This document shows, piece by piece, positions 1-4,691 of a stretch of 5,593 nt of DNA. The DNA comes from DASPXK01 sp035637315 (GTDB taxonomy: Bacteria > Chloroflexota > UBA6077 > JACCZL01). The DNA is taken from NCBI GenBank assembly GCA_035637315.1, contig DASPXK010000051.1:1-5593 (forward strand). Reading direction: 5' to 3'. Each line of letters opens with the position of its first letter. Within the stretch, counting starts at the first letter, position 1. The notes under the pieces are model-generated. The model was not told where the DNA came from. It ran no database searches and worked only from the letters and a program-made list of their open reading frames with translations. A program made the position numbers and the translations under genes.

Positions 1-115
1 GAGGAATGAGGAATGAGGAATGAGGAATGAGGAATGAGGAATGAGGAATGAGGAATGAGGAATGAGGAATGAGGAATGAGGAATGAGGAATGAGGAATGA
101 GGAATGAGGAATGAG
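1..115. repeat. Perfect tandem heptamer array (GAGGAAT)16 plus GAG
   Basis: Sixteen consecutive exact copies of GAGGAAT start at base 1, followed by a partial GAG. The array probably continues to the left of the window, so sixteen is a minimum. It is almost all purine on the plus strand and about 43% GC, unlike the GC-rich surroundings. Every unit holds an ATG and a Shine-Dalgarno-like GAGG, and the heptamer contains TGA, so all three plus frames are interrupted every seven codons. The array ends at 115, 45 bp before the likely start of the S23-type gene. The same heptamer recurs inverted immediately after that gene. The absence of any mismatch suggests recent expansion or homogenisation. Confidence 0.98.
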
Positions 116-160
116 TGGGCTATAGGGAGCGGAGTCAACCGGGGTGGAGCGAGCGAGCGG

Positions 161-553
161 ATGAGTCAGAGGGTGGAGCGGTTTGAGGACCTGATCGCCT
201 GGCAAAAGGCTAGAGTTCTGACTCGCGAGGTCTACAGGGCCACCCGACGGGGCCCGTTTGCCAAAGACTTCGGACTCTCTGGTCAAGTGCAGCGCGCCTC
301 GGTGTCGATCATGTCGAACATCGCTGAAGGGTTCGAGCGACGCGGACGTACCGAGTTCCATCGCTTCCTCTTCACGGCCAAGTCCTCGTGCGCGGAGCTG
401 CGTTCGCACCTCTACGTCGCGTACGACATTGGCTACCTAGGCGACTCCGAATTCCAGGAGCTTTTCGCCATGGCGGAAGAAGTTGGCAGAATTGTGGGTG
501 GTCTGCGCGTCGCCGTGGAGCGGCAGAGAGACCAGCAACCAGCGCGGCCGTGA
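161..553 (+). CDS. S23/IVS-type four-helix-bundle protein
   Basis: This encodes a 130-residue protein of the four-helix-bundle family first known from intervening sequences of 23S rRNA genes (S23/IVS proteins), which is structurally related to the Avd accessory protein of diversity-generating retroelements. Family-typical stretches are FEDLIAWQKAR (8-18), a helix through QVQRASVSIMSNIAEGFER (42-60), then RTEFHRFLFTAKSSCAELRS (63-82) and a final amphipathic helix (about 97-123). The molecular function of free-standing members is not established; binding of nucleic acid or a partner protein is inferred. I chose ATG 161 because the homologous part begins there. An in-frame ATG at 104, inside the left repeat array, would add 19 unconserved residues. 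No strong Shine-Dalgarno precedes 161. No rRNA gene or reverse transcriptase is in the window. The TGA stop at 551-553 abuts the inverted right-hand array, so the gene fills the space between the two arrays. Confidence 0.9.
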   Translation: MSQRVERFEDLIAWQKARVLTREVYRATRRGPFAKDFGLSGQVQRASVSIMSNIAEGFERRGRTEFHRFLFTAKSSCAELRSHLYVAYDIGYLGDSEFQELFAMAEEVGRIVGGLRVAVERQRDQQPARP

Positions 554-954
554 CTCATTCCTCGTTCCTCATTCCTCATTCCTCATCTGCCCGATTGCGA
601 GCGGCGCTCGGCCTGGCTGCCCTCGTTTGGGCCGCGCTCCTGGCGGTCGGCTTCGTCGCGCCGGGCGGCTGGGTGTGGGGGATGGCTGGGCCGATTGGCC
701 ACATGGAGAACTACATGATCTCGCTCTGGTTCGTGACGCTCGTCGTGGCGCCGTTGCTGGCGTGGCGCGAGCCGCTCCAGCGCACGGCGGCCATTCAACT
801 CTTCCTGCTCGGCGTGCTGGCGGTGGTGGTGAGCAGCCTGCGCAACGAGCCGCCCAAGCTGATCAGCGACGCGCCACCTTTACTCGCGGCCGCCCTGACG
901 GCCGGCGCGGTGATCTGGACCCACCCCGATCGCGCCAGGTTGTGGCGCATGTAG
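550..954 (+). CDS. Small four-helix membrane protein of unknown function, possibly 5'-altered
   Basis: I do not recognise a named family. From GTG 550 the product is 134 residues. Residues 2-13 come from the right heptamer array (HSSFLIPHSSS), and a protein-like sequence starts at about residue 16. Hydrophobic segments at about 17-37, 53-72, 79-96 and 109-124 predict four membrane helices, with short polar links such as WREPLQRT and SLRNEPPK and a basic C-terminal tail. GTG 550 overlaps the S23 stop as GTGA, which would allow translational coupling. TTG 595 is an alternative that would skip the repeat-derived part (119 residues), and ATG 388 would run antisense-like through the S23 gene and is unlikely. 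No good Shine-Dalgarno precedes either preferred choice, so the original start may have been lost or displaced by the repeat unit. The TAG stop (952-954) lies inside the end of the next repeat element. Confidence 0.55.
   Translation: MTHSSFLIPHSSSARLRAALGLAALVWAALLAVGFVAPGGWVWGMAGPIGHMENYMISLWFVTLVVAPLLAWREPLQRTAAIQLFLLGVLAVVVSSLRNEPPKLISDAPPLLAAALTAGAVIWTHPDRARLWRM
554..586. repeat. Inverted heptamer array, about 4.7 copies of CTCATTC
   Basis: This is the reverse complement of the left array: CTCATTC, CTCGTTC, CTCATTC, CTCATTC, CTCAT. One unit carries an A-to-G change, which in RNA would still pair with U as G.U. The array begins directly after the S23 stop codon. Bases 553-586 pair with 83-116, giving a 34-bp inverted repeat with that single wobble. 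Read on the plus strand, this orientation has no stop in any frame and encodes a repeating HSSFLIP heptapeptide. Confidence 0.95.
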
Positions 955-976
955 GGGCGGACCACCCTCCCACTAC

Positions 977-997
977 CCCTCCCCGAAACGGAGAGGG
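977..997. terminator. C-rich/G-rich hairpin, possible convergent terminator
   Basis: CCCTCCCCG (977-985) pairs with CGGAGAGGG (989-997) at eight of nine positions around an AAA loop. There is no U tract on either side, so it is not a textbook intrinsic terminator. Its place between convergent genes makes a role in blocking read-through or protecting RNA ends plausible. Confidence 0.35.
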
Positions 998-1026
998 AGA
1001 GGGCGCAGCAAGCAGCGCCCCTACAC

Positions 1027-1063
1027 CCCCTCTCCGCCTCGGCGAGCGGGCCAGGGAGAGGGG
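1027..1063. terminator. Nine-bp perfect stem hairpin, possible convergent terminator
   Basis: CCCCTCTCC (1027-1035) pairs exactly with GGAGAGGGG (1055-1063). The 19-nt loop itself contains a small near-palindrome (CTCGGCGAG, 1038-1046). Only TCTT follows on the plus strand and no T tract follows on the minus strand, so terminator activity is uncertain. It lies about 40 bp past the end of the minus-strand gene. Confidence 0.35.
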
Positions 1064-1083
1064 TCTTGCACGCGTGTCCGCCC

Positions 1084-2532
1084 CTACGGCATCGACTCGT
1101 TACCCGTGCCCGGGAAGCCTTCGCGCCAGCCCGCCTCGCTGAGCCGAACGAAACGAGCATTCTGGCGGAGCTCGTCCAGCGTCCGCGCGTTCAGGTAGCT
1201 CATGCCCGAGCGGAGGCCGCCGACAAGCTGGTGCACCACTTCGGCCAGCGTGCCTTTGTGGGGCACGACCGACTCGACGCCCTCCGGGACCACGCCGGCC
1301 GCCAGCTCGTCGAGCTGCTCTTCTGGCCGTTCGCGTCGCAGGCGGTCCATCGCGACGGCGGTCGAGGCGGAGCCGCGGTAGACTTTGTACCGTACACCTC
1401 CGCGAACGACCGTCATGCCCGGGCTCTCCTCGGTGCCGGCCAGTAGCGAGCCGATCATGACCGACCTCGCGCCGGCCGCCAGCGCCTTGGTGATGTCACC
1501 CGCCGCCCGAATCCCACCATCGGCGACGATGGGGACGCCGTGGCGCTCGGCCTCGTCGGCGCACGCCATCACGGCGCTAAGCTGCGGCACGCCAACACCG
1601 GCCACCTGGCGCGTGGTGCAAGCAGCGCCCGGGCCGACGCCGACCTTGACCCCGTCGGCGCCCGCTTCGATCAGATCGCGGGTGCCCTCCGCGGTCGCCA
1701 CGTTGCCCGCCACCAGCTCGATGTCTGGGAACCGACGCTTGACGTCGTGCGTGGCGCGGATCGCGTGCTCGGAGTGGCCGTGCGCGATGTCCACGACCAG
1801 GACGTCAGCTCCGGCCTCGACGAGCGCCTCAGCTCGCTCCATGTAGTCGCCGACCGCCCCGATGGCCGCGCCGACCAGGAGTCGGTCGTGGGCGTCGCGC
1901 GCGGTGAGGGGGTGCCCAGCTTGACGCATCACGTCGCGCGTGGTCACCAGTCCACGCAGCCGGCCGTCCTGGTCAAGCAGTGGCAGCTTCTCCAGGCGGT
2001 GGTCGTACAAGACGCGCCGCGCTTCCTCGAGGCCGGTCCCGGTCGGGGCTGTTACGAGCTGGTCGCGCGGGGTCATCCGGTCCGCCACGCGGCGTTCGGG
2101 ATTCTGTTCGAGCAGCACGTCGCGCGTCGTGATGATCCCGCACAGGGTCTCATCGTGGTCGACGACGAGCAGGCTGGAAACCTCGCTCCGCGACATCTTC
2201 GCCGAAGCCTCCTGGACCGAGCAGTCAGGGCCGATGGTGTGGACGTCGCGGACGACGAACTCCTCGGGGCGCTTGACTCGCGCCACCTCGGCCGCCTCGT
2301 CCTGGATGGGCATGAAGCGGTGGATGATCCCGATCCCGCCCTCCTGCGCCAGAGCGATCGCCAGGCGGGCGTCGGTCACCGTGTCCATGTTGGCGCTGAC
2401 GATCGGGATGCGCAGCCCGAGCCGCCGTGTCAGGCAAGTCGAGGTGTCGACGTCTCGACGTGACGCGATCGAGGACCGCCGCGGGACGAGCAGCACGTCG
2501 TCGTAGGTTAGCCCGAGCTGAACGTCAGCCAT
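1084..2532 (-). CDS. guaB: IMP dehydrogenase/GMP reductase family enzyme with CBS pair
   Basis: This is a 482-residue TIM-barrel enzyme of purine nucleotide metabolism, close to the usual IMPDH length. The barrel (about 1-90 and 215-482) is interrupted by two CBS domains (about 92-205), a nucleotide-sensing insert. Visible motifs are LTYDDVLLVP (8-17), SANMDTVT (46-53), DIAHGHS (248-254), GVGPGAACTTRQVAGVG (298-314) with the catalytic Cys305, VADGGIR (336-342), GSLLAGTEESPG (361-372) and GGLRSGMSY (438-446). IMPDH oxidises IMP to XMP; GMP reductase converts GMP to IMP. Some features lean to reductases: SANMD instead of SAAMD or SSPMD, HRF (71-73) instead of HKN, YRGSAS (385-390) instead of YRGMGS, and a flap (391-414) with no Arg-Tyr dyad. 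The AGTEESPG segment and the CBS pair are IMPDH-like. The family call is firm; the direction of the reaction is open. Its stop codon lies in the adjoining repeat. It is probably transcribed alone. Confidence 0.93.
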   Translation of the reverse strand: MADVQLGLTYDDVLLVPRRSSIASRRDVDTSTCLTRRLGLRIPIVSANMDTVTDARLAIALAQEGGIGIIHRFMPIQDEAAEVARVKRPEEFVVRDVHTIGPDCSVQEASAKMSRSEVSSLLVVDHDETLCGIITTRDVLLEQNPERRVADRMTPRDQLVTAPTGTGLEEARRVLYDHRLEKLPLLDQDGRLRGLVTTRDVMRQAGHPLTARDAHDRLLVGAAIGAVGDYMERAEALVEAGADVLVVDIAHGHSEHAIRATHDVKRRFPDIELVAGNVATAEGTRDLIEAGADGVKVGVGPGAACTTRQVAGVGVPQLSAVMACADEAERHGVPIVADGGIRAAGDITKALAAGARSVMIGSLLAGTEESPGMTVVRGGVRYKVYRGSASTAVAMDRLRRERPEEQLDELAAGVVPEGVESVVPHKGTLAEVVHQLVGGLRSGMSYLNARTLDELRQNARFVRLSEAGWREGFPGTGNESMP

Positions 2533-2543
2533 GCCAACCGCCG

Positions 2544-2552
2544 AGTATACCA
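2544..2552 (-). promoter_or_regulatory. Extended -10 promoter for the guaB-family gene
   Basis: On the minus strand TGGTATACT matches the extended -10 form TGnTATAAT with one change. No good -35 lies upstream, which fits an extended -10 promoter. The predicted start point near 2537 would leave only about five bases before the ATG at 2532, and no Shine-Dalgarno is visible, so the mRNA may be effectively leaderless. Confidence 0.5.
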
Positions 2553-2558
2553 GTGGGG

Positions 2559-2586
2559 GTCAGCGGTCAGGCGTCAGGGGCCAGGG
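2559..2586. repeat. Degenerate heptamer array, GTCAGNN
   Basis: GTCAGCG, GTCAGGC, GTCAGGG and GCCAGGG follow each other at a 7-bp period, trailing into further GGTCGGG-like sequence up to about 2604. The array lies between the divergent promoters, overlapping the place where a -35 for the minus-strand gene would be. It could be an old microsatellite-like array or a cluster of regulator sites; the sequence does not decide. Confidence 0.6.
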
Positions 2587-2633
2587 TCGGGGTCGGGCTG
2601 GGTCGCTCGGAAATGGAGGCGGTCGTGAATTCT

Positions 2634-2662
2634 TTGACGCATCGCCGGGCGCTCTCTAGAAT
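2634..2662 (+). promoter_or_regulatory. Sigma-70-type promoter, TTGACG-17-TAGAAT
   Basis: TTGACG (2634-2639) and TAGAAT (2657-2662) match the housekeeping consensus at ten of twelve positions with the optimal 17-bp spacing. The start point should be near 2669, giving a leader of about 35 nt before the GTG at 2704. It faces the hydrolase gene. Confidence 0.8.
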
Positions 2663-2690
2663 CGGCGAAGGACTCCGATACGTATAACCC

Positions 2691-2698
2691 AGGGGAGG
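2691..2698 (+). promoter_or_regulatory. Strong ribosome binding site, decides GTG start at 2704
   Basis: AGGGGAGG ends five bases before GTG 2704. This supports the GTG start over the later ATG at 2764, which has no comparable site and would remove the first 20 family-like residues. Confidence 0.8.
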
Positions 2699-2703
2699 CA
2701 GCC

Positions 2704-3639
2704 GTGAACGACTTCCAGCGTTACGTGGCCGAGGAGTACGTCGAGCAGTACCGCGACGGACACATGAGCCGACGGTCGATGCTCAGACACGTGGGACTGA
2801 TCGCCGGCAGCGCGGCTCTGGCTGTCGGCTTCCTCAAGGAGCTTGGCGTCGAGACGACCGCCGAAGAGATCCTGGCGGCCGAGCCGGAGCCAGCGCCCGT
2901 GTCCCAGCGGAGCGCGGTTACCGTAGCCCCTGACGATCCGGCCATCCGGGCCGGCTGGATCGTCTTCCCGGCCAGCGATGGGGCGCCGATCATCGGGTAT
3001 CTGGCCCGCCCGGCAGCGCTCGGCGCCGCCCCTGGCATCGTCGTGGTCCACCAGAACCGTGGTCCCAATGAGCACATCCTGGACGTGGCACGTCGCTTCG
3101 CCCGTGACGGCTTTGCCGCGCTGGCGGTGGACCTGCTCTCGCGGTCTGGTGGGCTCGGCGCGATCGTCGATCCGGCTCAAGTCGGAGCGCTCTCGACCGG
3201 TGGGCCGCCAGAGCGTAACACGGCCGACCTCATGGCCGGCTCGGCGGCGCTGGTCGCCCGCTCGGACGTGGTGCCCGGCGGGATCGGCGTGACCGGCTAC
3301 TGCGTTGGTGGTGGATTGGTCTGGCGGTTGGCGACAACCGACCCCAACGTCGTGGCTGCCGTCCCATACTATGGGATCGCGCCGCCACTCGACGGCGTGC
3401 CGAACATCCGCGGCCCCGTCCTGGCGATCTACGCCGGGAACGACGAACGGCTCAACAGCACCTGGCCGGCTCTCAGGGACGCCCTCGACTCCGCCGGCAA
3501 GAGCTACGAGGTGATGGTCTATCCGGACGCAATGCACGCCTTCCACGACGACACGGGGCCCGCCTACAAGGAGGACGCCGCTCGCGACGCCTACGCGAGA
3601 ACCGTCGCCTGGTTCAGACAGTACTTGCCACAGGCATAA
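2704..3639 (+). CDS. Dienelactone hydrolase family protein with twin-arginine-like N-terminus
   Basis: This encodes a 311-residue alpha/beta hydrolase of the carboxymethylenebutenolidase (dienelactone hydrolase) family, which opens dienelactones in chlorocatechol breakdown, although many homologues have other or unknown ester substrates. The likely triad is Cys200 in GYCVGG (198-203), Asp247 in GNDER and His278 in DAMHAF. At the position where homologues usually have HENRG, with a Glu that activates the Cys, this protein has HQNRG, i.e. Gln117. The N-terminus carries SRRSML (22-27) followed by a hydrophobic stretch (about 30-44). This looks like a Tat signal or membrane anchor, so the enzyme may be exported; no clear AxA cleavage site follows, and an acidic Ala/Pro/Glu linker (51-68) leads to the catalytic domain. 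It begins with GTG and has its own promoter and strong ribosome binding site. It ends 6 bp from the convergent HicB-like gene with no visible terminator between. Confidence 0.9.
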   Translation: MNDFQRYVAEEYVEQYRDGHMSRRSMLRHVGLIAGSAALAVGFLKELGVETTAEEILAAEPEPAPVSQRSAVTVAPDDPAIRAGWIVFPASDGAPIIGYLARPAALGAAPGIVVVHQNRGPNEHILDVARRFARDGFAALAVDLLSRSGGLGAIVDPAQVGALSTGGPPERNTADLMAGSAALVARSDVVPGGIGVTGYCVGGGLVWRLATTDPNVVAAVPYYGIAPPLDGVPNIRGPVLAIYAGNDERLNSTWPALRDALDSAGKSYEVMVYPDAMHAFHDDTGPAYKEDAARDAYARTVAWFRQYLPQA

Positions 3640-3645
3640 GCCGCG

Positions 3646-3867
3646 TCAGACCTCGACCTCCTCCAGGACGGGGCGGGCCAGCTCCTCTGGCACCGGCTCG
3701 CCGCATGCCTTCACGTCCTCCAGATAGACGCGGATGGCGTCTCGGACGTTGTCAAGAGTCTCCGAGAGGGTGTCTCCCTCCGTGATGCAGCCGGGCAGAG
3801 CAGGAACCCTGGCAGTGTAACCGCCGTCGTCCACGTCCGGAATCAGGAGCACCGTACAGCGGGTCAT
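3646..3867 (-). CDS. HicB-like (UPF0150) small protein
   Basis: A 73-residue protein with the HicB fold signature: a first strand (TVLLIPD, 5-11), GGYTARVPALPGCITEGDT (15-33), then a helix ETLDNVRDAIRVYLED (36-51). In classical HicAB systems HicB neutralises the HicA mRNA interferase and often carries a C-terminal DNA-binding domain. Here only the partial RNase-H-like N-terminal domain is present, and no HicA-like gene lies next to it. Its ATG overlaps the stop of the HEPN gene as ATGA, so it is the last gene of a three-gene operon and is probably translationally coupled. A role as an accessory or solitary antitoxin-like protein is inference from context; a non-toxin-antitoxin role is equally possible. 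Confidence 0.85.
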   Translation of the reverse strand: MTRCTVLLIPDVDDGGYTARVPALPGCITEGDTLSETLDNVRDAIRVYLEDVKACGEPVPEELARPVLEEVEV

Positions 3868-4271
3868 TCTTCGCCCCCGGGGTCGATTGTTCCCTCGGCC
3901 CAGCCGACGGTCTCCTCAGCTATCCTCACAGCCCTTTGGTGATCTTCGCGGCTCACTGGCTCAGCCAGTCCAGGATAACGAGTCATGATCGCATATTGAG
4001 TCAGATTCGCCGCGCGCTTAACTGCTCGGGGGACCCTCGCCCCAGCCTGTTGGAGCAACGACAACAGTTCGGCCAGATCGTGGACATATGGGAAGTCAAG
4101 TCGACGATGAATGAGTACCGCCTTTATGGCTTTCTCCGCGGCCTGTTGGGCGTCGAAGCAGAGGTCTTCCAGATACACATCGGGCACCGGAGTTTTCGCG
4201 CGGGTAAGGTTGCTCCGTGCTCGATTGAGCCACTCCCTGGGGTCATCCGGCGCAAAGCGCTCAGACGGCAT
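3864..4271 (-). CDS. HEPN domain protein, partner of the nucleotidyltransferase
   Basis: A 135-residue, mostly helical HEPN protein. Family-typical segments are DDPREWLNRARSNLTRAK (9-26), VYLEDLCFDAQQAAEKAIKA (32-51), FPYVHDLAELLSLL (60-73) and LTQYAIMTRYPG (90-101). HEPN proteins pair with minimal nucleotidyltransferases; in HepT/MntA-type pairs HEPN is an RNase toxin with an R-X4-6-H motif that the partner AMPylates. That motif is not seen at the usual C-terminal place, where TRYPG stands instead. The only R...H spacing (57 or 58 to 64) falls in the HDL segment common to this subfamily. RNase toxicity therefore should not be assumed. I chose ATG 4271, which overlaps the nucleotidyltransferase gene by 11 bp and matches the usual family start. 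A GTG at 4289 would add six residues. It overlaps the HicB-like gene by 4 bp. Confidence 0.9.
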   Translation of the reverse strand: MPSERFAPDDPREWLNRARSNLTRAKTPVPDVYLEDLCFDAQQAAEKAIKAVLIHRRLDFPYVHDLAELLSLLQQAGARVPRAVKRAANLTQYAIMTRYPGLAEPVSREDHQRAVRIAEETVGWAEGTIDPGGEE

Positions 4272-4599
4272 AGACCAGCTTGCCCTCACGAAGGGCCGGG
4301 CCGATCACCAGCGCGCGGCTGTTCCGATATCGTTCGACGTCTTCCGGCGTAACGACGATCACGTCGACGGCTTGGCCGACGCCGAAGAGGTTCATATAGA
4401 TGTCGCCAGTCAGATGTCCGCGGTGAAACCGGCCCCGTTTGATCACCAAAAGGTCGACGTCGCTGTTCGGCCCCATCTCACCCCGTGCCGCCGAGCCGAA
4501 CATGACGATCTTCTCGGGTTCGGCTACCTCGACGATCCGACGGATGATCTCGTTTAGCGTCTCTTTGGAGACGCTCCCACGCAGTGTCCTTAGAGCCAT
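4261..4599 (-). CDS. Minimal nucleotidyltransferase (MNT/MntA-like)
   Basis: A 112-residue protein of the DNA polymerase beta-like minimal nucleotidyltransferase family. The core motif GS-X10-DxD is complete: Gly35-Ser36, then Asp47 and Asp49 in NSDVDLLV. The third metal-binding acid is probably Asp79 in QAVDVIVV. In MNT-HEPN pairs this protein acts as the antitoxin, transferring nucleotides to the HEPN partner; AMPylation is known for MntA but not shown for this subfamily. It is the first gene of the operon and overlaps the HEPN gene by 11 bp, consistent with coupled, stoichiometric expression. ATG 4599 is the only conventional start near the conserved region. Its Shine-Dalgarno-like AGAGGA touches the ATG with no spacer, which is unusual and may mean weak initiation. 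The frame stays open far upstream, but that part is antisense to the aldo/keto reductase. Confidence 0.9.
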   Translation of the reverse strand: MALRTLRGSVSKETLNEIIRRIVEVAEPEKIVMFGSAARGEMGPNSDVDLLVIKRGRFHRGHLTGDIYMNLFGVGQAVDVIVVTPEDVERYRNSRALVIGPALREGKLVYAV

Positions 4600-4644
4600 T
4601 CCTCTGCTACCCGGTGCCCGGATCCCGCTGATGCTCCGTGGCCC

Positions 4645-4650
4645 ATTGTA
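4645..4650 (-). promoter_or_regulatory. Candidate -10 element for the MNT-HEPN-HicB operon
   Basis: On the minus strand TACAAT differs from TATAAT at one position, about 46 bp upstream of ATG 4599. No convincing -35 is visible at 16-18 bp. The predicted leader is about 39 nt. It lies in the short region shared with the divergent aldo/keto reductase gene. Confidence 0.4.
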
Positions 4651-4691
4651 CCTGTCCGCCACTATCATCAGGCCGTGTCGTGACAGGCGTC

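Larger units (their letters stand above)
951..1087. repeat. Palindromic repeat region bounded by GTAGGGGCGGAC inverted repeats
   Basis: GTAGGGGCGGAC at 951-962 is exactly inverted at 1076-1087 (GTCCGCCCCTAC). Its first nine bases are also inverted at 1016-1024 (CGCCCCTAC), so the region looks like two tandem sub-units sharing a 3' CGCCCCTAC end. Each sub-unit contains a C-rich/G-rich hairpin (977-997 and 1027-1063). The composition resembles dispersed palindromes found between genes in GC-rich bacteria; that it is multicopy here is inference. It fills the gap between two convergent genes, and each outer repeat supplies a TAG stop to the neighbouring gene. No coding sequence is seen in it. Confidence 0.8.

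Noticed and set aside
104..160. N-terminal extension of the S23-type protein from ATG 104
   Set aside because: It is partly encoded by the repeat array and lacks family-like sequence; ATG 161 is the better start, although the long form cannot be excluded.
1..586. CRISPR array
   Set aside because: The units are contiguous 7-mers without spacers and no cas gene is present.
1..586. Intervening sequence inside a 23S rRNA gene
   Set aside because: No rRNA-like sequence flanks the unit; the right flank is a protein-coding frame.
1540..2463. Long plus-strand open frame opposite the guaB-family gene (307 codons)
   Set aside because: It is the antisense shadow of a highly conserved enzyme in GC-rich DNA; it shows no recognisable domain and no ribosome binding site.
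2656..3546. Long minus-strand open frame opposite the hydrolase gene (296 codons)
   Set aside because: Antisense shadow: low-complexity Arg/Asp/Gly-rich product and no family motif, while the plus strand has a full triad, promoter and ribosome binding site.
3640..3645. Terminator between the convergent hydrolase and HicB-like genes
   Set aside because: Only six bases separate the stops, and I see no stable stem with a U tract there.
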